The position numbers and the translations under genes were made by a program. From Atrichornis clamosus (Eukaryota; Chordata; Aves; Passeriformes; Menuridae), in the NCBI GenBank assembly GCA_013400975.1, contig WBMZ01011560.1, forward strand, positions 38,712-102,711: 64,000 nt of DNA. Reading direction: 5' to 3'. Shown piece after piece: positions 62,862 to 64,000 of the stretch; the first letter of the stretch is position 1; each line of letters begins with the position of its first letter. The notes beneath the pieces were generated by a model that worked only from the letters and a program-made list of their open reading frames with translations, did no database searches and was not told where the DNA came from.

Positions 62862-63890
62862 TCATAGAATGGCAAAATCAATTAGGTTGGAAAAGAGCCC
62901 TGGGATCATTGAGTCCAACCTATGACCAAACATCACCATGCCAATAGACAATGGCACTCAGTGCCATGTCCAGTCCTTCCTCAAACACTTCGAGGGACAG
63001 TGCCTTCACCATCTCCCTGGGCAGCCCATTCCAGTGTCTAACCACCCTTTCTGTGGAGAAATTCTCCCTAATGTCCAACCTACACCATCCCTGGCACAGC
63101 TTAATCCTGTGTCCTCTTATCCTGTCACTGGTTGCCTGAGAGAAGGGCCCGACCCCCACCTGGCTACACACTCCCTTCAGGTTGTTGTAGAGAGCAGTAA
63201 GGCCACCCCCGGGCCTCCTTTTCTCCAGGCTAAAAAACCCCAACTCCCTCAGCTGCTTCTTGTAAGGCTTGGGCTCCAGACCCCTCAGCAGCTCCACTGC
63301 CCTTCTCTGGACATGCTCAGCACCAAAATGTCCTTCTTGAATTGAGTGGCCCAAAACTGGTCAGAATATTTGAGGTGCAACCTCACCAGTGCTGAGTACA
63401 GGGGAAGAATCACTTCCTTAGTCCTGCTGGCCACACTGTTGCTGATACAGGCCAGGATGCTGTTGGCCTTCTTGGCCACCTGGGCACATGCTGGCTCATG
63501 TTCAGCTGCTGTTGACCATCACCTTTTCCAGGTCCTTTTTCACTGGGCAGTTTTCCAGCCTCTCTGCTCCCAGCCTGTAGCAGTGCAGGGGGTTGTTGTG
63601 GCCAAAGTGTAGGACCCGGCACTTGGTCTTGTTGACCCTCATGCCACTGACCTTGTCCCATGGATCCAGCCTGTCCAGGTACCTCTGCCAAGACCTCCTA
63701 CCCTCCAGCAGAACAACACTCTGACCCAAACTGGTATATTTGTTAATGGTAGATTCAATCCCCTCATCCAGATCATCCATAAAGACATTAAACAGGACTG
63801 GGCCCAACACTGATCCCTGGGGGCCCTACTAGTGAATGGACATCAGCTGGATACAACACCATTCACCATGATGATCCATTGCAGCTCTGA
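62862..63890 (-). pseudogene. CR1 LINE with broken ORF2 (reverse transcriptase remnant)
   Basis: The 3' end is at 62862 (ATCATAGAATGG). Reading up the minus strand, three frames together cover the C-terminal half of the CR1 reverse transcriptase: 63502-63810 (starts [18 protein letters not shown]), 63285-63479 ([20 protein letters not shown]) and 62920-63354 (ends in the NGLPREMVKALSLEVFEEGL tail). Moving between frames needs at least two frameshifts. Where a catalytic Asp-Asp motif is expected, about 25 residues after the DD of FMDDLD, the frame has YTSLGQSVV instead, so the active site is lost. It is 5'-truncated near 63890. It cannot move by itself. Confidence 0.9.
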
Positions 63891-63968
63891 AACCAGTCTA
63901 CTTCAGGGCATGGCTGAGGAGCAACTTGCAGTGGTCAGAAAATGGTGTAGTGCAGGAATTGAAGGACA

Positions 63969-64000
63969 AAAAGGGGAGGAGGGGGGAGAGAGGGAGGGGG
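63969..64000. repeat. G/A-rich low-complexity tract at window edge
   Basis: Almost only G and A, with runs of GGGGAGG and GGGAGAGAGGG. It may continue past the window. Confidence 0.8.

Noticed and set aside
1..64000. tRNA, rRNA, CRISPR or bacterial operon structure
   Set aside because: No cloverleaf with matching A and B boxes, no rRNA core words, no regularly spaced repeats and no close-packed frames with ribosome binding sites were seen.

Overview
The window looks like nuclear DNA from a bird, probably a passerine. It is AT-rich and carries 5'-truncated CR1 LINE fragments with the typical avian 3' end, plus solo long terminal repeats (LTRs) that resemble avian class II and ERVL families. 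There is no bacterial or phage gene organisation, no CRISPR array, and no rRNA or tRNA that I can see. Most open reading frames here are chance frames. The exception is a set on the minus strand that sits between splice signals and joins in a consistent reading phase.

Main result: I read a multi-exon protein-coding gene on the minus strand. The best part runs from about 29.63 kb down to 9.47 kb. Ten exons join into one frame of 369 codons with no stop at any junction: 29448-29628, 24850-24909, 24439-24575, 23930-24056, 23771-23827, 23612-23648, 23353-23513, 19138-19276, 10000-10099 and 9471-9579. A further long exon lies at 7274-7596. Upstream, weaker candidates at 44425-44508, 43941-44023, 41414-41483, 37085-37182 and 36342-36469 also fit in phase, so the gene may cover most of the window. 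I do not recognise the protein. It is rich in Leu, Cys and Trp and looks intracellular and mostly helical. I give it no name.

Layout: 1-7 kb has no recognised gene, with one poly-A run and one very AT-rich block. 7.3-30 kb holds the best-supported exons, a CR1 fragment at 8.8-9.06 kb and a decayed CR1 at 14.9-15.6 kb. It also holds an assembly scar at 24.52-24.78 kb that duplicates part of an exon, and a decayed LTR at 25.65-25.93 kb. 31.57-32.20 kb is a complete solo LTR with a perfect 6-bp target duplication. 36-45 kb holds weaker exons of the same gene and CR1 and LTR fragments. 48.9-50.4 kb holds a 1.04-kb minus-strand LTR followed by a CR1 fragment. 54.45-54.55 kb is a second assembly scar. 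56.04-56.89 kb is an ERVL-like solo LTR. 62.45-62.68 kb is a compact solo LTR. 62.86-63.89 kb is a broken CR1 that still shows reverse transcriptase sequence.

The exon calls rest on reading splice sites and frame by eye, without transcripts or homology searches. The repeat family names come from remembered consensus similarity.
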